Origin: Fulvia fulva
Lineage: Eukaryota > Ascomycota > Dothideomycetes > Mycosphaerellales > Mycosphaerellaceae
Reading direction: 5' to 3'
Length of the DNA: 64,000 bases
Assembly: GCF_020509005.1 (NCBI RefSeq)
Contig: NC_063019.1
Coordinates: 806,001-870,000 of the forward strand
The position numbers and the translations under genes were made by a program. Of this stretch, positions 58,490 through 64,000 are shown piece after piece. How positions within the stretch are numbered: position 1 is the stretch's first letter; every line of letters begins with the position of its first letter. The notes beneath the pieces were generated by a model. That model was not told where the DNA came from and made no database searches. It saw only the letters and a list, made by a program, of their open reading frames with translations.

Positions 58490-58856
58490 TATTACAAATA
58501 TAGGTTAGTAGGTATATCGTACGGTACTAAGACTAACTTAGTATATACTAAGCTAGTCGAGACAATAGTACGGTAATACTACTATAATACCGTACGAATA
58601 GTAGGAGCGACTTAGAGGAACTGCCGTCGTAGGATAAGATATAGGTAAAACCGATAAGGCGTAGTGAAACAGAACTAGGACTAGAGTAATATTCCTCTAT
58701 ATAGGTATAAGAGACGTAGTCTCTATACCGATAGTAGAGATACCTTTAGTACTAAATACTGTTCTACTATATACCTTCGTATACTATATTAGTCCTTCCT
58801 CCTTCCCTATTACGTATCCTAACTTCCGTGTATATATATACTATACCTGTTTAATA
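58490..58856 (+). repeat. 3' LTR of Copia-c
   Basis: 367 bp, TATTACAAATATAGG...CTGTTTAATA. It lacks about 43 bp found in the 5' LTR, between GGAGCGACTT and GGAACTGCCG (near 58612). Confidence 0.9.
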
Positions 58857-59920
58857 GTTCGCCTATATCGGGTATTCTACCTCGATCGGGAGAATAGTAC
58901 GATAGCTATATAGAACCTCCGCCGGCGTTATACCCGTAATTCTAGATACCGTAGTTCTATTAGCCTAAAGTACCGTAGTAATCTATCGTTCCTAGGACTT
59001 ATAGGTGTTCTTAGTAAGCTTAGCTAATATAGCTAGAACAGGTCGATGTCCTACTTCTATAGTTATATTTAACTATAGATAGTAGGGTAAGATCCGGATA
59101 TACTTAATATATATACTAATAAGTATCCTCTCTACCTCCCCTTTATTAATACTAGCGTAATTAAGCATAATCTTAACGTAGTATCTATACCGGCTAAACA
59201 CTATCTCGTATAGGAACTTAGTAATCGCCCGTAAATTTAGAGGCTTCCGTACGACCTTCGCCTTAATCTGCCTACTTAGAGCTTCTCGGGCGATAAGTAA
59301 GTACCCGTTTCTATATACGTAGACGGGATCGCAGTACTACCTCTCTCCTATAACCTACTAAGTCGATAAGTACATTTCTCCTACTCTCTAGTTACCTTCG
59401 CGAAAGTTATAAGGAGTATAAGTCCTTACCTAATTCGATACGTCGGAGAAGTAGCCCTCCTAGTAATACCGGCTAGTAATAAGATTATATACTAGCTCTA
59501 TACTCCGGTGACTATACTTTTCGTAATAGTGTATTACGATCTCTTTCTAAGTATTATAATCGTCTACTACTAGCTATATTGGTATACCCCTTCGCCGCTA
59601 ATGAAATAAGAGCTTGTCTCTTAAGTAGTACCGAGGACTCTTCTTAACGAGGTTTTGATACTTAGACCGGGTGACTCCTTCCGGTCGTGTTCGATATACT
59701 AGAATGTAAGCTATAAGCTCGGAATTGTTACTATACTAGGGTTCGAGGAGTCGTTTACGCTCTAGAATAACGGGGAAAGTATTAACTAGCTCGGCGTAAC
59801 GGAAGAATTTGTCGTTAATTATCTTATTAATATTATCGTTAGGTTCCGTAAGCTCCTAAGCTATAGGTAGTTTACGAGACAGTGTATCCGGTCCGGAGTA
59901 CTTCTTCCTATCGACATGCC
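58857..59920 (-). pseudogene. Gypsy-c integrase fragment
   Basis: On the minus strand it reads RHVDRKKYSGPDTLSRKLP, the RNase H/integrase boundary. The integrase follows: SHRSIELVYNLITSRYYQEG (zinc-binding and H-N region), CDPVYVYRNGYLLIAREAL (first Asp), and a C-terminal GITPAEVLYSYRTILPIE. It differs from Gypsy-a and Gypsy-b and represents a third gypsy family. The gene is cut by Copia-c at 58857 and by the LTR-like repeat at about 59921, so RT and LTRs are absent. Several Trp and Gln codons are stops. Confidence 0.8.
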
Positions 59921-59924
59921 TAGG

Positions 59925-60203
59925 TGTATATACTTATCGGTCTACGGGCCGTAAAATATAAATAGTGGTCCTAAAAGATAATAAATCTAAAAATTTTAGA
60001 TTCCCGTATTTTCGCCTTATAGAGAGATTCTTCGTAAGTCCTAGCCTCCTACTAAGGTCGCCTCCTAACTATATATATCTTAGTAGTACCCCTATATACC
60101 CCTACTACGCAATTAACTTTTAAAGGTTAACGAGATTAGACGCGTAAATTTTAGGGTCTAAAGGAGGCCCTTAGCTCTAAAGGAGGCCCTTAGCTCGTTA
60201 ATA
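59925..60203. repeat. LTR-like repeat, copy 2, with a 19-20 bp tandem duplication
   Basis: Same unit as 640-898. Near its right end a segment CTAAAGGAGGCCCTTAGCT is present twice in tandem (about 60157-60195) but once in copy 1, which accounts for the 20 extra bases. Its flanks, CTAGG on the left and CTATA on the right, do not form a clear target duplication. Confidence 0.5.
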
Positions 60204-63200
60204 CTATAGCGGAAATTAGCGAAAAATAAGGTAGTTACAAACAGAACGGTCGCCCTAAGATTCTACGGCGACCGTAAGGCTAGTCTATACCGGAACTAGC
60301 TAGCGGCGGTCGGGTATAAGCGCCCTAGGGCCGAGAATAATATAAAGGATACGTAACCTACGGCGTATAGGAGGCTACGTACTCTACTAGCTACGGCGAG
60401 GGAATCTAACTAGGCCCGGCTCCCCTTTAGTACATAACCAATAGGCGTAGACTAGGACGCGCTAGGTAGTAGGACATAGGACATTATAGAGGAAATAATT
60501 GTCGATAACGATAACTAGCCTCGATACGCTTAGTATTATTCAGTATAACGTTAACTATAGTAAGGATATAGTATAAAACTATTTCCTTTATAAGGCGGAC
60601 CCGTACGTCTACTACGTCCTAGTAATCTAGGAGCTATAGATTAACCCGTACTATAAGAGACTAACGACCTATAAGTCACTAGGCTACACGACATATCTAC
60701 GAGGCGACGGCAGACCCCGCACGTGCTTCTATATTAGTAAGGACATACTAGAATCCGACTGGGAGGTAGTGTACTACGTAGACGAAGAAGGCGGGGGCGA
60801 TATTACCTCCCTCCACGTAGGTAGCACCTAGATACACAACCTATATATATAACCGCTAGCCTCGAGGTCTAGCCGCGACCTAGAGGTCTATAGATACCTA
60901 GACAGTACGCTTACGAGACAAGGGTGCTATATCGTAGTAGGAGACTTTAATATATACTACCCTTCCTAGGAAAGCCTTATATAGCCGTACCCCATAGCCG
61001 ACGAAGTACTCAACTTAATAGCGAGTAACGTAATTGCCCTTAATACCCCGAAGGACCTAGGTACCTAGAAGAGAGGGGGACTCTAAGGCACGATCGACCT
61101 CTCCTAGATCTTAGATAGCTACTACTATATAGTAACCTACTATAGGATCAAATATAAACTCGAGGCGTCGTTAGACTATATACTAGTTAGGACCTCTATT
61201 ACGATATAGATATAATATATACTAGTAAGAACTCCTAAGCTAAACTAGGAAAAGGCCTACTAGGCTAATATCTAGGCGTACCTCGAAGACTCCGAGAGGC
61301 TAGTCTAGATCGCGTAGTAGTAATATAATAGTAAAGACGAGATAGACGAGGTAGCTTAAGGGTGAATATACGAAATAAGAAAAGCGACCTTACTTTACGT
61401 TCCGCTTACCTAACTAACGATATAGTCTAAACTATACTAGACGTCGAAGTATACTACGGTAGTAAGAGAAGTAAGGAGAGCCCGCCGGGTATAGACGAGT
61501 AGCTATAGCGAGGAGGCCTAGAACGTATATAGGGAGGCATACTAATAGAAGAAAGCAATAATACGGAGGGAGAAAGTAGTCGGCTAGAGAGCTATAGTAG
61601 AACAAATTGCCGGTAAGCTAGAGAGGATGTAGAAGCTAGCAAAATGGGCCCGATAGGACCCTATACAGGGCCCCTCCTTCTCTATCCTAGCGCTATAATC
61701 GCCTAGTAGCCCGGTTAGCGACCCCGAGGCTAAGGCGCGTCTACTAGCTAGCAAGTTCTTCCCGCCCCTAGTCGAGGCTAATCTAAGCAATATAAACAGC
61801 TCTACTCCCCTAGCCCCTAGTATCGCGGTCTAATAGGAGGTGTCCGAGGGAGAAGTTACCGCTATACTAAGGAAGTTACCGGCGAAGAAAGCCCCGGGGC
61901 CGGATAGGATCCTAAACGAGCTACTAAAGAAGTGTAGAGATTAACTAGCCCTAGTAGTTATAGCGATCTTTAACGCCTACCTATAGACCGGATACTACCC
62001 GATAGCTTTTAAACAATCGACGATAGTAGTCCTACGTAAGCCGTAGAAGGAAGACTATACGTAGGTAAAGTCGTACCGCCTAATTACGCTCCTTAATACT
62101 CTTAGGAAGGCGCTTAAGAAGCTAGTTATAACGAGACTCTCCGAGGCGGTAGAGGAATACTCCCTACTCCCGGATACCTAGATAGGTACGCGCCTATAGC
62201 GATCGACGCTATCCGCGATAGAACTTATTACCTCTTAGGTAAAGGCTATCTAGTATAAGAATAGGGACAAGGTAGTATCCTTACTTAGTCTAGACATATT
62301 AGGAGCCTTCGACTACGTATTATACCCGCGGCTACTCTATATCCTAAGGTCGAAAGGACTCCCTAAGTAGCTTATTAACTTCGTACGGTCCTACCTCTAA
62401 AACCGTAGTACGTCGATCCTAGTCGGTTAGTATCAAAGCCTATTTTAAGTAGTCTATACTAGAATCCCGTAAGGCTTAACGCTAGTACCTATCCTATTCC
62501 TGTTCTTTATAGCGACGCTACTCCTAGCCCTAGAATCCTAGAATACCGCTACGAGCGGCTTCGTAGACGATACGAACATCCTAGCGTAGTCGTCCTCGAC
62601 TAAGGAGAACTATAGGCTACTAGAAGAGGAGCATAAGATCTACGAGGACTAGGCTAGGAGGTATAGGGCTTAGTTTGCCCTAGAAAAGTACAATCTAATA
62701 CACTTTACGCGCCGGCTACGGTTCTATAATATATAAGCTTCTATCTAGATATAGGGGTATATGACTAACCCGGCAAATTAGCTTAGGATCCTCGGACTAT
62801 AGGTAGACCCGGCGCTACGGTAGAGGAAGTACGTATAGGCAATATTACGGAAAGCTAAACAGAATATAGCATCATGCTAGAGGCTCACTACGTCTATATA
62901 GGGGGCGGACTTCCGGTAGTCACGACTTCTATATACGGCTATTATACGGCCAGTCCTTACCTATAGTAGCCAAGTGTAGTCCTTAGGCGAGAGGGCCTAC
63001 CTATTAAAGGGACTCGTTACGCCGTTAGCGAAGATGTAAAACCGATGCCTAAGGAAGGTCACCGGGGTATATAAGTCGATACTAATAAGGATACTTAAGT
63101 ACGAGACCGCTATACCGCCGATCGACCTATACATCTAGGGACTACAGACCTCCTACTTAGGCAAGTCGGCATAGTACCTAGTATAGAAGGTCATCGCTAG

Positions 63201-64000
63201 TACAGTCGTAAGGGCCCGCGAATTAGTACTAGCGTATAAGGGTATTCGACCCGGAAACGAGCCGAACTACCGGGTAAGGGACGAATAGCTAGTAATACGA
63301 TAGGAAGGTAAGAAATCGTTTATAGAGTAACTATAGAAAGAGAGGTAGAACAACTAGGGTGTAGGGTATAGTAGACGCCCTTAACTAGCGGGATAACCTA
63401 AGGAATAGTTAGCTACGAAATCCGCGGTCAAGTACCCCCCGAAGCTTATCTACTACCGCCTTATAAGGGTATAGAGTAGTATAGTAACCTAACTACAAAG
63501 CGAACATATCGGCCTCTAGGGGTACCTATTATAGAGGAAGGTTCTAGAATATACGAATACTAGCTATCCCTACGGCTATTACTCCTAGAATATATAGTAC
63601 GTACTCTTTGTCTATCCGAGGTAGTCGCTAGGAAGGGGGGAGTAGATAGTAAAGGCGCGGAACCGGACGATTAGGGCACTTCTTAATAACGTTAAGGACC
63701 TATAGCGTATTATAAACTAGATACTAGAGAAGGGCTAGCTAGAATAGTACCGCCTAGTAGGAGTAGTATAGGAAGAGAGGATACGGCGTAGCGCGATAAG
63801 TATAGCTAGGAGCGGGGACTAATAGGGTAGTAATATAGACTACGTACGTTTAGAGGGAAAGCTACTCTAGATAAGGAGAAGTCGGGGGCGGGAAGGGTTT
63901 TCACCTATTCGGGTTTCCCTTTATATACAACAATAGATATATACCTATATAGGCCGAATAGGGTCCTAGAATAGGTGAATAACAAATCTATCTATCTATC
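60204..64000 (+). mobile_element. LINE-a5: 5'-truncated LINE-a copy reaching the window edge
   Basis: It begins inside the third ORF1 zinc knuckle (equivalent to about 27890 in LINE-a3), so about 1.17 kb of the 5' end is missing. It then runs through ORF2 to the 3' end AATAACAAATCTATCTATC at 63979-64000. The tail may continue beyond the window, so its target duplication cannot be checked. It is more RIP-altered than LINE-a3. Confidence 0.95.
60500..63870 (+). pseudogene. LINE-a5 ORF2: endonuclease and reverse transcriptase
   Basis: The endonuclease spans about 60535-61260 (IVVGDFNIYYPS, GTIDLSQILDS). The RT spans about 61850-62760 (LRKLPAKKAPGPDRI, LDILGAFDYVLYPRL) with an intact FVDD, read SGFVDDTNIL, at 62560-62571. 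The C-terminal Cys/His-like cluster is near 63570-63630, with its first Cys now Tyr. RIP-type stops are more frequent than in LINE-a3. The minus-strand open frame at 61584-61790 is antisense. Confidence 0.9.

Larger units (their letters stand above)
23402..58856 (+). mobile_element. Copia-c: copia element expanded to 35 kb by nested insertions
   Basis: The outermost element of the central region. Its own parts are the 5' LTR (23402-23775 plus 43273-43308), primer-binding site, gag, protease and integrase (43324-45724), the rest of integrase, reverse transcriptase and RNase H (56168-58440) and the 3' LTR (58490-58856). Without Gypsy-a and Copia-d it is about 5.5 kb. Left flank (ACGAT, in LINE-a2) and right flank (GTTCG, in a gypsy integrase) do not match, so no target duplication is left and one side has been exchanged or deleted. 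Confidence 0.85.

Noticed and set aside
1..64000. tRNA, rRNA, CRISPR array, bacterial operons or host genes
   Set aside because: No cloverleaf-like, rRNA-like or spaced direct-repeat pattern was seen, and every recognisable coding stretch belongs to a retroelement.

Overview
The window looks like heterochromatin from a filamentous ascomycete (inference). It is a pile of degraded retrotransposons, and I found no intact host gene, tRNA, rRNA or CRISPR array. CpA and TpG are scarce, TpA and CTAG are very common, and CpG is kept. Nearly all in-frame stops are TAG or TAA where related copies have CAG, CAA or TGG. This is the signature of repeat-induced point mutation (RIP) acting on CpA. The coding entries below are therefore pseudogenes recognised by reading through RIP-type stops.

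I use my own labels. LTR elements: Copia-a (a1 2275-12891, a2 13908-20436, both minus), Copia-b (12892-13544 plus, and a solo LTR 21214-21447), Copia-c (23402-58856 plus), Copia-d (45725-56162 plus), Gypsy-a (23776-43267 plus), Gypsy-b (b1 34428-41594 minus; b2 13545-22859 plus, 3' part only), Gypsy-c (58857-59920 minus, integrase fragment). Non-LTR elements: LINE-a, Tad-like (a1 7430-12410 minus, a2 22885-23401 plus, a3 26702-31681 plus, a4 52098-54682 minus, a5 60204-end plus) and LINE-b (b1 899-1685 plus, b2 15047-20150 minus).

Layout from left to right. Positions 1-2274 hold fragments, including a 259-bp LTR-like repeat that recurs at 59925. Copia-a1 follows, with LINE-a1 inside its gag. 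Next come the tail of Copia-b and Gypsy-b2, which is interrupted by Copia-a2 (itself carrying LINE-b2) and by a solo Copia-b LTR. After the LINE-a2 stub, Copia-c fills 23-59 kb. Gypsy-a sits inside its 5' LTR, with LINE-a3 and Gypsy-b1 nested in Gypsy-a. Copia-d sits inside its integrase/RT interval and carries LINE-a4. A Gypsy-c integrase fragment, the second copy of the LTR-like repeat and LINE-a5 close the window. Target-site duplications prove seven of the insertions: LINE-a1, Copia-a2, solo LTR, Gypsy-a, LINE-a3, Gypsy-b1 and Copia-d.

No pathway is encoded. The informative content is how RIP inactivated each element. Reverse-transcriptase catalytic aspartates were lost exactly where the codon follows a T. 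Three other points stand out: the nesting order, two elements whose flanks do not match, a 93-bp filler insert that escaped RIP, and about 2 kb of unexplained sequence carried in Copia-d.
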